32,555 nucleotides of DNA. Origin: an uncultured Bacteroidota bacterium (lineage in GTDB: Bacteria > Bacteroidota > Bacteroidia > Flavobacteriales > Flavobacteriaceae). A model generated the notes under the pieces. It was not told the DNA's origin, searched no databases, and worked only from the letters and a program-made list of their open reading frames with translations. Below are positions 17,308 to 25,417 of the stretch, piece after piece. A program made the translations under genes and the position numbers. The first letter of the stretch is position 1. The number at the start of each line of letters is the position of its first letter. Where the stretch lies: NCBI GenBank assembly GCA_902554655.1, contig CACDPE010000013.1:1-32555 (forward strand). Reading direction: 5' to 3'.

Positions 17308-18060
17308 CTATGGTTTAATGACATATTCAGGATAATCAGTAATAATCCCATCAACTCCCCATGATATAAGTTTACGTATGCGATTAGTATCATTAACTGT
17401 CCAAGTAAAAACTTTAAAACCATCAAGCTGGATTTTCTTGATAATATCATATGTCAACTTTTGATGACTTGGGCTAATAGCAAAAGCATTAAGTTCCTTA
17501 GCAATTGGAATCGCATCAATTGGTTTGTCATCTGTTAATACAGCAATTCTAAATTGATTTGTTAATTTTTTAAATTCTCTTAACTCATCCCAATCAAAAC
17601 TTGAAACATATAATTGATGGTTTTTCCAATTTCCATTTAATACTGATTTCTGCATGATATCTAAAACACCTTTTGCAGTATTTTTTCCTTTGAGTTCAAT
17701 ATTAAGACTAACCTTTCCATTAATTACACTTATTACTTCCTCAAGAGTTGGGATGGAATCAGTTTCCATTACTTTTAATTTTCTTAGTTCAGTTAGTGTT
17801 TTATTTTCGATATTCCCTTTTCCGTTAGTCAGTTTACTTAATTTTTTATCATGAAATACAACTATCTCACCTGTTAGACATCTAAACACATCAATTTCAA
17901 TAGCATCTACATCAAACATAAGTGCTTTTTTAATAGAGGTAATGGTATTTTCAGGGGCATGTCCCATAGCTCCTCTATGACCAATTACTTGTATATCTTG
18001 CGCATTTGCTAGGGATGATGTAGTTAAAATTATAAGAATTAAAAATCTTAGAGGTAACAT
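17308..18060 (-). CDS. glycerophosphodiester phosphodiesterase, exported
   Basis: 250 residues from the ATG at 18060. A TTG 7 codons upstream is possible, but the ATG gives a clean signal peptide (LRFLILIILTTSSLANA, then Q). The GDPD TIM-barrel motifs are complete: GHRGAMGHAPENT, the metal-binding pair in AIEIDVF, VVFHD, LNIELKG, and the C-terminal FTWTVND and GVDGIITDYP. It hydrolyses glycerophosphodiesters to glycerol 3-phosphate and an alcohol in the periplasm. Its last bases are AAACCATAG, as in hsdS. It lies between two copies of the tRNA flank, so it could be old island cargo, but it is also a common chromosomal gene. Confidence 0.92.
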   Translation of the reverse strand: MLPLRFLILIILTTSSLANAQDIQVIGHRGAMGHAPENTITSIKKALMFDVDAIEIDVFRCLTGEIVVFHDKKLSKLTNGKGNIENKTLTELRKLKVMETDSIPTLEEVISVINGKVSLNIELKGKNTAKGVLDIMQKSVLNGNWKNHQLYVSSFDWDELREFKKLTNQFRIAVLTDDKPIDAIPIAKELNAFAISPSHQKLTYDIIKKIQLDGFKVFTWTVNDTNRIRKLISWGVDGIITDYPEYVIKP

Positions 18061-18077
18061 GTTTAAATTTACTATAA

Positions 18078-18209
18078 TCAAATAAACATATGTTCTTCAT
18101 CATCCATTTTCTTCTCATCTCTTTCTTCATGAGTAACTGCTTGGTAACCAAGACTGGATAATAAAGCCATAGGTAAAACGATTAAGTATTTCTTAATTAT
18201 TTTTATCAT
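18078..18209 (-). CDS. 43-residue small protein with hydrophobic N-terminus
   Basis: The ATG at 18209 opens 43 codons to TGA at 18078. The first 23 residues are basic then hydrophobic (MIKIIKKYLIVLPMALLSSL), like a signal or membrane anchor, and the tail is very acidic and charged (THEERDEKKMDDEEHMF). It fits exactly between the 113-residue gene and the glycerophosphodiesterase gene, on the same strand and 17 bases from each boundary. I do not recognise it, and it may be a chance ORF. Confidence 0.4.
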   Translation of the reverse strand: MIKIIKKYLIVLPMALLSSLGYQAVTHEERDEKKMDDEEHMFI

Positions 18210-18225
18210 ATTTCTAAGTTTATCT

Positions 18226-18567
18226 TTAACGTATTTTATACAATAACCAAGCTTCAGTAGAATTAGGTTTCATCACAGACAAAATCTGTTGGTCAGGTGA
18301 AAAAGCATACTCAAGTTTGTATTTCGAGTCAATATCTGACCTTGTAACTTGAATTTCTAATTCTCCAGCATCCACTTTACCAGAAGCTACTAATACATTG
18401 TCTAAAAAACGCTCAAATAAAATATCTTCATTTTCACCTCGAAAAACTTGAATGGCTTCACCTGAATGGGATTCAGACCAGATTCCTATAAAAGGTTCAT
18501 TATAATTTTCAGTTGGTGCATTGCTTAATGAAAGAAACGAGATTATTAAAAGTGATTTTATTAACAT
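18226..18567 (-). CDS. secreted protein of unknown function, 113 residues
   Basis: The N-terminus (MLIKSLLIISFLSLSNA) looks like a signal peptide. The mature part is about 95 residues, probably a small beta-barrel (FIGIWSESHSGEAIQVFRG, later LEYAFSPDQQILSVMKP and a terminal WLLYKIR), reminiscent of small lipocalin-like domains, but no family motif is clear. It heads a minus-strand run with the 43-residue ORF and the glycerophosphodiesterase. A long AT-rich inverted repeat lies about 40 bases upstream. Confidence 0.65.
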   Translation of the reverse strand: MLIKSLLIISFLSLSNAPTENYNEPFIGIWSESHSGEAIQVFRGENEDILFERFLDNVLVASGKVDAGELEIQVTRSDIDSKYKLEYAFSPDQQILSVMKPNSTEAWLLYKIR

Positions 18568-18608
18568 AATTAAATTTTATGCTGCAAATCTAATTAGTGA
18601 GTTTTACC

Positions 18609-18638
18609 TAATATTTAATAACAAATTATTAAATATTA
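18609..18638. repeat. 12-bp perfect inverted repeat, AT-only
   Basis: Arms TAATATTTAATA and TATTAAATATTA with a 6-base loop. It lies upstream of the 113-residue gene and within the gap 18568-18903, which otherwise holds only terminator B and the left copy of the att repeat. It could be an operator or a weak hairpin. Confidence 0.4.
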
Positions 18639-18684
18639 AATTTTAGGTTAAATTAAGATTGAGGACTTCTGCAAGTTAGAGCAA

Positions 18685-18710
18685 AGAAAAAACCCTGCTA
18701 TTTGCAGGGC
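18685..18710 (-). terminator. terminator B, original chromosomal tRNA-Asn terminator
   Basis: On the minus strand a perfect 6-bp stem (18704-18709 with 18693-18698) and 5-base loop are followed by TTTTTT. It belongs to the displaced 3' side of the tRNA-Asn locus at the left end of the island and would now end transcripts leaving the island leftward. Confidence 0.85.
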
Positions 18711-18715
18711 TTTAA

Positions 18716-18791
18716 GAATATGTGATGTAGCGGTAAGCTTGCTCCCCCTCTTGGGCTCGAACCAAGGACCCTCTGATTAACAGTCAGATGC
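18716..18791 (-). repeat. left att copy (copy B) with 3' part of tRNA-Asn
   Basis: 76 bases identical to 27475-27550. Bases 18742-18791 equal the 3' two-thirds of tRNA-Asn (end of D stem, anticodon arm, T arm, acceptor 3' strand); 18716-18741 is the downstream flank. The D arm and 5' acceptor strand are absent, so it cannot form a tRNA. It is the displaced chromosomal end. Confidence 0.93.
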
Positions 18792-18903
18792 ATCTTCGAT
18801 TCGCTACGCTTACTAACAACTTCGCCTTCTTAAATTCGTAAACTATTATACCGCTAATATAAAAATAATCGGCACAGAAATTATTCCGGATTAGTGATGT
18901 TTA

Positions 18904-19179
18904 TTAGGTATTATTAGAGTCGTCTATTATTCTAACGTTAAATCGCTTCTGTGAATTCGAATTTTGCTCATCTTCAAACTTATATTTTGCTAAAATGTAA
19001 GGTAACGTAGATTTAACGAAATCGATTTTTTCACGATTGGTTAATTCGGCTACATTAATAGACTCTAAAGAATCGTCTAACAAGACATTTAACTTGTTTC
19101 TAAGCATATTACTTAATCGGTTTTTTCCTCTTCTAGAGGCCTTACCAGCTAATCGGCCGGTTACACTATTAAAAGGCAT
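18904..19179 (-). CDS. 91-residue protein of mobile-element type
   Basis: A small basic-then-acidic protein: the start MPFNSVTGRLAGKASRRGKN is rich in Gly, Arg and Lys, then helical segments (LRNKLNVLLDDSLESINVAELTN and REKIDFVKSTLPYILAKYK). The layout resembles small proteins common on flavobacterial integrative elements and prophages (basic Gly-Arg head, then a helical part with a REKIDF-like motif). I know no function; DNA binding, as in a terminase small subunit or excisionase, is possible. It is transcribed leftward, divergent from hsdR, across a 282-bp regulatory region. Confidence 0.65.
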   Translation of the reverse strand: MPFNSVTGRLAGKASRRGKNRLSNMLRNKLNVLLDDSLESINVAELTNREKIDFVKSTLPYILAKYKFEDEQNSNSQKRFNVRIIDDSNNT

Positions 19180-19180
19180 A

Positions 19181-19202
19181 CGTTATTTTAACTATTATAA
19201 CG
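19181..19202. promoter_or_regulatory. inverted repeat at the 91-residue gene start
   Basis: Arms CGTTAT and ATAACG with 10 bases between, placed directly before the start codon at 19179. It is a candidate operator in the divergent region 19180-19461. Confidence 0.3.
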
Positions 19203-19285
19203 TATAAAAAATAAATTTTGCACTAGTTGATAAACGGGCATAATATGGGCGTATACGGCATATTACTGATTTTTGTTTTGCTTTG

Positions 19286-19307
19286 GTAAACGTTTTAAAG
19301 CGTTTAC
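19286..19307. promoter_or_regulatory. near-perfect 22-bp palindrome upstream of hsdR
   Basis: Outer arms GTAAACG and CGTTTAC flank TTTTAAAG, so almost the whole 22 bases pair. A T-run follows on the plus strand. A further copy of GTAAACG starts near 19332. It lies mid-way between the divergent genes and could be an operator controlling restriction genes, or a weak terminator. Confidence 0.4.
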
Positions 19308-19461
19308 TTTTTATCTCCGGAACTAGAAGTAAACGTACTAGCGAACAATGCAAAAAGCTACGGATTTTCTTTTACAAAATCAAGTTTAAACAGAGGAAGT
19401 TATTGCCAAATGTTAGTAACTCGAATATTTTATTATATTTTTATTAATTAGAGAGTTTATT

Positions 19462-22400
19462 GTGAAATTTAACGAAGATTCAAGAGTAAAAATTCCTGCC
19501 ATAATTCACCTTACAAGATTAGGTTACGATTATATTTCGCTAAAGAATAATAACTGGGATCCTTCTACTAATATTTTTACAGATATTTTCAAATCAAGTA
19601 TTGGTAGAATCAATCCTGAATTATCCAACTTAGACTTAGATCGTTTAATAGATAAAATATCTTTAACGCTTGAAAATGAAGATTTGGGTAAAGCATTCTA
19701 TGATATGCTAACTTCAAAGACTGGTGTACAGCTAGTTGACTTTGAAAATATAGATAATAACGATTTTAAAGTTGTCACCGAATTGCCTTGCATTAAAGAC
19801 GATGAAGAGTTTAGACCTGATATTACGTTACTGATTAATGGAATGCCATTGGTTTTTATCGAAGTTAAAAAGCCGAATAATCTTGACGGAATTCAAGCTG
19901 AGCATAAACGTATAGCAAAACGATTTGAAAATAATAAATTCCGAAAGTTTATAAATATTACTCAATTAATGGTCTTCACCAACAATATGGAATATGATGA
20001 CGGATCTCTAGTGCCTTTACAAGGCGCTTTCTACTCTTCAACATCTTACAGTAAGCCTGTATTTAATTATTTCCGAGAGGAGGAAGATCTAAACATAGAC
20101 GATATTTTAAAGCCAGTAAATAAAGATGACGAAATTGAAATTCTAAAAGATACAAACCTTGTTTCGATTCTAAATCAGCCAGAATTTATTACAAATAAAC
20201 AGCCTACTAATCCAACAAACCGAATCAGTACTTCTCTGTTTAGTCGTGATCGTATTTCCTTTATTCTCCAATATGCTATTGCCTATGTCAAAGGATCAAA
20301 CGGCGTTCAAAAACACGTAATGCGCTACCCTCAAATATTTGCAACCAAAGCCATCGAAAGAAAAATTAACGATGGATTAAAAAGTGGTATAATATGGCAT
20401 ACACAAGGAAGTGGTAAAACAGCCTTGGCATATTATAATGTTAAATATTTAACAGATTATTTTCAAAGAAAAAATACAGTTCCAAAATTCTATTTTATAG
20501 TTGACCGTCTTGACCTCTTAGTCCAAGCAAGTAAAGAATTTACCTCTCGTGGGCTAATCGTTCACAAAATAAATTCAAGGGAAGAGTTTGCCAACGAAAT
20601 CAAATCTACAAATGTAATTCATAATGATTCCGGAGATCCAGAAATCACCGTTGTAAATATTCAGAAGTTTAAAGACGATCCTGATGTTGTAAAAAACACA
20701 GATTATAATTTAAATATCCAGAGAATATATTTTATGGATGAAGTTCATAGAAGCTATAATCCAAAAGGAAGTTTTCTTGCAAATTTGAAAGAGTCAGACG
20801 AAAGCGCAATAAAAATAGGTTTGACTGGAACCCCTCTTTTAGGAACGAACTATAATTCAAGATCTCTATTTGGAGACTATATTCATAAGTACTATTATAA
20901 TTCATCTATTGCTGATGGATACACACTAAGACTAATTAGAGAAGAAATTGAAACTTCATATAAACTCACTTTACAGGAGGCATTAAAAGAAATAAAAATT
21001 CTAGAAGGTAATACAGAGAAGAAAACTGTTTACTCACACGAAAAATTTGTTGAGCCAATGCTAAAATATATTGTCGACGATTTTGAACGTAGTCGAATTT
21101 CGATGAATGAAAATTCAATTGGTGGAATGGTAGTTTGCGACTCTGCTGATCAAGCTAAAAAAATGTACGAAATTTTTCAATCTACATATGCAAACCAAGC
21201 CGATTCGAATAATAAAGAATCGTACTCAGCAATCAAAGCAAATGAACGTAAAGTAAAGCGTGCTGCTGTAATTCTGTATGACGTCGGTACCAAAGAAGAA
21301 CGAAAAAAATGGGTTGAAGAATTTAAAGATGGTAAAATAGACCTGCTATTTGTTTACAATATGTTGCTTACCGGATTTGACTCGCCGAGGCTAAAAAAAC
21401 TATATATAGGAAGAGTTATTAAAGCACACAACTTATTACAAACTTTGACAAGAGTAAACAGAACCTTTAAAGATTTTCGTTACGGCTACGTAGTTGACTT
21501 TGCTGGAATTGAAGCTCAGTTCAAAAAAACCAGCCAAGACTATTTTAATGAACTTCAAAACGAACTTGGAGACGAGATTGAGTCTTATTCGAATTTATTT
21601 TTAACGGAGACAGAAATCGAAAAACAGATTAATGAAATAAAAGACGTGCTTTTCCATTTCGATACAAATAATGCAGAGAACTTTTCAAGACAAATCTCCG
21701 ACATTTCAGATCGTTCGAAAATGCTAGTTGTCACGAAAGCACTAAATGATGCGAAAAGTTTATATAACCTAATCCGGTTGTCTGGTAATTATGAAATGCT
21801 AGACAAACTAGATTTTCAAAAGTTATCAATACTTGCTCGAGAAGCTAACAATCATTTATCGTTAATCAACACTAAAGAAGCATTGGAAAGTAATATTGAT
21901 ACAACAAACCTATTAAATGTTGCGCTTGAAGATGTACTTTTCACTTTTACCAAAGTTGGCGAGGAAGAAATGATATTAGCTGATAAGTTAAGAAGTACTT
22001 TACAAAGAACTCGAGAGATGTTAGCTGGAAACTTTGACAAGAAGGACCCTATATTCATCTCCTTAAAAGAAGAATTGGAGCGATTGTTTAGAAAGAAAAA
22101 TCTCGCTGAAATCGATCCTGATGAAATGAAAGAAAATATTAAAGCTCTAGATGGGATATACAAAAAGGGAAAAGAGTTAGAGCGTAAGAACCAACTATTA
22201 AAAGCTAAGTATGAGAATGACGAAAAGTATTCAAGGTTGCATAAGCGCTTAATGGAAAAGGATCCATTAACAGACAGTGAGTCAAAACTATTCGAAGTAT
22301 TAACTGATCTAAAAAAAGCAATTGATGAGCAAGTTTTGAAAAATACAAGCCTGTTAAACAATGAGAAATATGCAGAAAAAATGATGATCAAAATAGTATT

Positions 22401-22512
22401 TGATGAACTACATAAAAAACACGAACTTGGATTAGATGCCGAGCGAACAAAACACATAAATGGTTTAATTGTAAAAGAATATTTAAACGAATACAACGGA
22501 ATAGCTGCATAA
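19462..22512 (+). CDS. hsdR: type I restriction enzyme, R subunit
   Basis: 1016 residues starting with GTG-type initiation at 19462 (an ATG is absent at the N-terminus; the next residues KFNEDSRVKIPAIIHLTRLGYDY are typical). The nuclease domain is N-terminal with Asp120 in RPDITLL and Glu134-x-Lys136 in IEVKK. The SF2 motor follows: Walker A GSGKT (316-320), DEVH (426-429), GLTGTP, and TRVNRTFKDFRYGYVVDF. A helical C-terminal part would contact the methylase. It translocates DNA and cuts unmodified DNA far from the site. About half of its Arg codons are CGN, unlike hsdS and the DUF91 gene. hsdM begins 1 base after its stop. Confidence 0.95.
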   Translation: MKFNEDSRVKIPAIIHLTRLGYDYISLKNNNWDPSTNIFTDIFKSSIGRINPELSNLDLDRLIDKISLTLENEDLGKAFYDMLTSKTGVQLVDFENIDNNDFKVVTELPCIKDDEEFRPDITLLINGMPLVFIEVKKPNNLDGIQAEHKRIAKRFENNKFRKFINITQLMVFTNNMEYDDGSLVPLQGAFYSSTSYSKPVFNYFREEEDLNIDDILKPVNKDDEIEILKDTNLVSILNQPEFITNKQPTNPTNRISTSLFSRDRISFILQYAIAYVKGSNGVQKHVMRYPQIFATKAIERKINDGLKSGIIWHTQGSGKTALAYYNVKYLTDYFQRKNTVPKFYFIVDRLDLLVQASKEFTSRGLIVHKINSREEFANEIKSTNVIHNDSGDPEITVVNIQKFKDDPDVVKNTDYNLNIQRIYFMDEVHRSYNPKGSFLANLKESDESAIKIGLTGTPLLGTNYNSRSLFGDYIHKYYYNSSIADGYTLRLIREEIETSYKLTLQEALKEIKILEGNTEKKTVYSHEKFVEPMLKYIVDDFERSRISMNENSIGGMVVCDSADQAKKMYEIFQSTYANQADSNNKESYSAIKANERKVKRAAVILYDVGTKEERKKWVEEFKDGKIDLLFVYNMLLTGFDSPRLKKLYIGRVIKAHNLLQTLTRVNRTFKDFRYGYVVDFAGIEAQFKKTSQDYFNELQNELGDEIESYSNLFLTETEIEKQINEIKDVLFHFDTNNAENFSRQISDISDRSKMLVVTKALNDAKSLYNLIRLSGNYEMLDKLDFQKLSILAREANNHLSLINTKEALESNIDTTNLLNVALEDVLFTFTKVGEEEMILADKLRSTLQRTREMLAGNFDKKDPIFISLKEELERLFRKKNLAEIDPDEMKENIKALDGIYKKGKELERKNQLLKAKYENDEKYSRLHKRLMEKDPLTDSESKLFEVLTDLKKAIDEQVLKNTSLLNNEKYAEKMMIKIVFDELHKKHELGLDAERTKHINGLIVKEYLNEYNGIAA

Positions 22513-22513
22513 T

Positions 22514-24136
22514 ATGAACACAACAATAGAATTTGAAAATAAAACTAAAAATCTTATCGATGACTTAAAAAGCGTCTGTGCGAATTATGGCCTTGGCAAT
22601 GACGGAAACGAATTTAAAATCATAACACAAGTATTCCTTTACAAGTTTATGAATGACAAGTTTGTGTACGAAATTAAACAGCTCGACTCCAATTTGATGA
22701 CAACCGATGACATAGAAGGTGCAATAGCATCTATGAACTCAAATGAATACGATTTATTAAACTTACAAATAGACGAAAACACCGCGGTTATTAAGCCTGA
22801 GTATTTTATCTCATCATTATTTCAAAGGCAAAATGAGGCAAATTTTGATCAAATATTTGATAACGCATTATTGGGAATCGCAAAAGACAACAGCGATATA
22901 TTTTCAGTTATAACTGATGGAGGTGAAAAGATCGTCTTGTTTGAAAATATTAGTAAGTATGTTACTGATAACCGTGATGCTTTCTGTAAGGCTCTTGTAA
23001 ATAAAATAGTGAACTTTAGTTTCGAAAAAATATTTAATGAAAAGTTTGACTTCTTTTCAACGATTTTCGAATATTTAATTAAAGACTATAACACAAATAG
23101 TGGAGGTAAATACGCCGAATATTTTACACCTCACGCTGTATCAAAAATTATGGCCCGATGTTTAGTAAAGGGCGAGGTTCAAAATGTAAGTTGTTACGAT
23201 CCATCTGCAGGTTCTGGAACACTATTAATGAATTTAGCGCATCAAATTGGAGAAGATAAGTGTACGATCTATTCGCAAGATATCTCTCAAAAGTCATCTA
23301 ACCTATTGCGACTAAATCTTATCCTAAACAATTTGGTTCATTCGATCCCAAATATCGTAAAAGGAAATACGATTAAGGATCCGTATCACAAAGAAAATGG
23401 ACAGCTCCGAAAGTTTGACTTTATCGTGAGTAACCCACCCTTTAAGCTTGATTTTTCGGATTATAGAGACGACTTAGATTCAAAGGAAAATAATGAAAGA
23501 TTCTTTGCTGGTATTCCGAAAATCCCAAATAAGAAAAAAGAATCAATGGCAATATATTTTATGTTTATTCAGCATATTATGTTCACTCTAAAACCTAAAG
23601 GAAAAGCAGCCATTGTTGTACCTACAGGATTCATAACCGCTCAGTCTGGAATTGGAAAAAAAATCAGACAGAAATTGGTGGAAGAAAAAATGTTAGCTGG
23701 AGTTGTTACAATGCCGAGCAATATCTTCGCAACAACGGGGACGAATGTTTCTGTTTTGTTTATCGATAAAGAAAATAACGAAGACGTCGTATTAATTGAT
23801 GCCTCTAATCTTGGAGAAACTATCAAAGAGGATGGAAATCAAAAAACAGTTTTAACGCACGAGGAAGAGGAGCATATCATTAAAACATTTACTGCGAAAG
23901 AAGTAGTTGAAGATTTTTCAGTCGTGGTTTCATTTGACGAACTTAAAGCTAAAAATTATTCAATGAGTGCTGGTCAATACTTTGAGATAAAAATTGTATA
24001 TACTGACATAACCGAAGATCAATTCCAAAAAAAATTAGAATCCTATGAAAATAATTTGAATGAATTGTTTGAAAATTCAAAAAAATTAAACAATGAAATC
24101 AGAAATAATTTAAAAAATATTAAGAGTGGATTTTAA
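22514..24136 (+). CDS. hsdM: type I restriction-modification, M subunit (N6-adenine methylase)
   Basis: 540 residues. An N-terminal HsdM_N helical region (about 1-160) is followed by the methylase domain with SAM-binding DPSAGSGT (229-236) and catalytic NPPF (307-310). The C-terminus (about 500-540) is a helical, Asn- and Lys-rich segment that would pack against HsdS. With HsdS it methylates adenine in the recognition site; with HsdR it restricts. It starts 1 base after hsdR and its last 11 bases overlap hsdS, so the three are co-translated. All catalytic motifs are intact. Confidence 0.95.
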   Translation: MNTTIEFENKTKNLIDDLKSVCANYGLGNDGNEFKIITQVFLYKFMNDKFVYEIKQLDSNLMTTDDIEGAIASMNSNEYDLLNLQIDENTAVIKPEYFISSLFQRQNEANFDQIFDNALLGIAKDNSDIFSVITDGGEKIVLFENISKYVTDNRDAFCKALVNKIVNFSFEKIFNEKFDFFSTIFEYLIKDYNTNSGGKYAEYFTPHAVSKIMARCLVKGEVQNVSCYDPSAGSGTLLMNLAHQIGEDKCTIYSQDISQKSSNLLRLNLILNNLVHSIPNIVKGNTIKDPYHKENGQLRKFDFIVSNPPFKLDFSDYRDDLDSKENNERFFAGIPKIPNKKKESMAIYFMFIQHIMFTLKPKGKAAIVVPTGFITAQSGIGKKIRQKLVEEKMLAGVVTMPSNIFATTGTNVSVLFIDKENNEDVVLIDASNLGETIKEDGNQKTVLTHEEEEHIIKTFTAKEVVEDFSVVVSFDELKAKNYSMSAGQYFEIKIVYTDITEDQFQKKLESYENNLNELFENSKKLNNEIRNNLKNIKSGF

Positions 24137-25367
24137 TAGGAGAAAAATAAGAGATTTGGCAAAAAATGTTACTGACGGAGAGCACGGGTCAGTCATAGAT
24201 GACCCTATTGGTGAATATTTTCTTTTAAGCAATAAAAATATCAGAAATGGTAAAATAATATTTGATGAAAATGACAGAAAAATTTCAAAAACATCATTTG
24301 AAAAAATAAATAAAAGAACAAAATTAGAATCTGAAGATTTAGTTATTTCAACGGTTGGAAGTATTGGCAGAACAGCTATTATCAAAGAGGAAGAAATCAA
24401 ATTCGATTTTCAAAGAAGCGTTGGAATTATTAAAGCTGATAAGAATGAAGTATTACCAAAATATTTACATTATTACCTTCAGCTTAGTTATGTGCAAAAA
24501 CGACTTAAATCATTATCAAAAGGTGCCGTTCAAAAGTGCCTCTTTATCTCTGATCTAAACGATATTGACGTTGACCTTCCTTGTGATTTTAATTATCAAA
24601 AAAGTATAGTTAAAATCCTTTCTGATTTAGATAAAAAAATAGATCTAAATAACAAGATTAATTCTGAGCTAGAATCGATGGCAAAATTAATTTATGACTA
24701 TTGGTTTGTTCAGTTTGATTTTCCTGACGAAAATGGGATGCCGTATAAATCCTCGGGAGGGAAAATGGTATATAATGAAGAGCTAAAAAGAGAAATCCCT
24801 GAAGGATGGGAGGTAAAACCACTAACCGATGAAATGGATTTACAATATGGTTATCCGTTTAGCACTAAATTATTTAATAATGAAGGTAAAGGTATTCCTG
24901 TTATAAGAATAAGAGATATCTTAGAATGTACTATTTCAAATTATTCTACTGAATTTGTTGACAATAAATATCTTTTAAATAAAGGAGATGTTGTTATTGG
25001 AATGGACGGAAATTTCCATATTAATTACTGGAAAAGGAAGGGCTGTTATTTAAATCAAAGAAGTTTAAGAATACGTTCCAATGAAAATTCTATCTCAGAG
25101 ATTCAATCGAGATATTCTATAGAGCCTTACATTAAGGCAAGAGAAAAAAATGTATCAAGAACGACTGTGGCTCATTTGAGCGCAAGAGATATAAACGATT
25201 TGAAGTTGTTAAAAGCAAATAATAGTGTTCAAAAAAAGGTAAATAAATTATTCAGATCAATACTGAAAAAAATAGTGGCTAACGATGAACAGAATCAACA
25301 ACTTTCAGAATTTAGAGACTGGCTATTACCAATGCTAATGAATGGACAGGTTACAGTAAAACCATAG
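24126..25367 (+). CDS. hsdS: type I restriction-modification, S (specificity) subunit
   Basis: 413 residues from a GTG inside the hsdM end. Two target-recognition domains are present: TRD1 about 1-155 and TRD2 about 205-365, each followed by a conserved helix (IVKILSDLDKKIDLNNKINSELE and VNKLFRSILKKIVANDEQNQQLSEF). It has the bipartite form of normal type I S subunits and defines the DNA site. Nearly all Arg codons are AGA/AGG (only about two CGN), in contrast to hsdR and hsdM, so it may have a different source. Its stop is inside the 34-bp repeat shared with the recombinase 3' end. Confidence 0.93.
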   Translation: MDFNRRKIRDLAKNVTDGEHGSVIDDPIGEYFLLSNKNIRNGKIIFDENDRKISKTSFEKINKRTKLESEDLVISTVGSIGRTAIIKEEEIKFDFQRSVGIIKADKNEVLPKYLHYYLQLSYVQKRLKSLSKGAVQKCLFISDLNDIDVDLPCDFNYQKSIVKILSDLDKKIDLNNKINSELESMAKLIYDYWFVQFDFPDENGMPYKSSGGKMVYNEELKREIPEGWEVKPLTDEMDLQYGYPFSTKLFNNEGKGIPVIRIRDILECTISNYSTEFVDNKYLLNKGDVVIGMDGNFHINYWKRKGCYLNQRSLRIRSNENSISEIQSRYSIEPYIKAREKNVSRTTVAHLSARDINDLKLLKANNSVQKKVNKLFRSILKKIVANDEQNQQLSEFRDWLLPMLMNGQVTVKP

Positions 25368-25392
25368 GCATATCATCTTCTTTTAATTCTGT
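25359..25392. repeat. 34-bp direct repeat, first copy (recombinase 3'-end relic)
   Basis: 33 of 34 bases match 26342-26375, the last codons of the recombinase gene. On the minus strand this copy still reads TELKEDDMPMV, so it is a leftover of a recombinase C-terminus. It contains the last two codons and stop of hsdS. Confidence 0.88.
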
Positions 25393-25417
25393 TAGATAAT
25401 TTCTTTAACTTTAAAAT

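Noticed and set aside
17301-17318. A second recombinase relic (IPMV then stop on the plus strand) after the glycerophosphodiesterase
   Set aside because: Only about 12 bases match and similar 8-9 base matches to CCATAGGTA occur at 18156-18166 and near 26770, so chance is likely; it is mentioned only as weak support.
18742-18791. A second tRNA-Asn gene at the left island end
   Set aside because: Only the 3' part is present; the 5' acceptor strand and most of the D arm are missing, so it is an att copy, not a gene.
21852-22526. A long minus-strand frame opposite hsdR
   Set aside because: It is Ser- and Phe-rich, antisense to the conserved C-terminal part of hsdR, and has no family motif; it is a shadow of codon bias.
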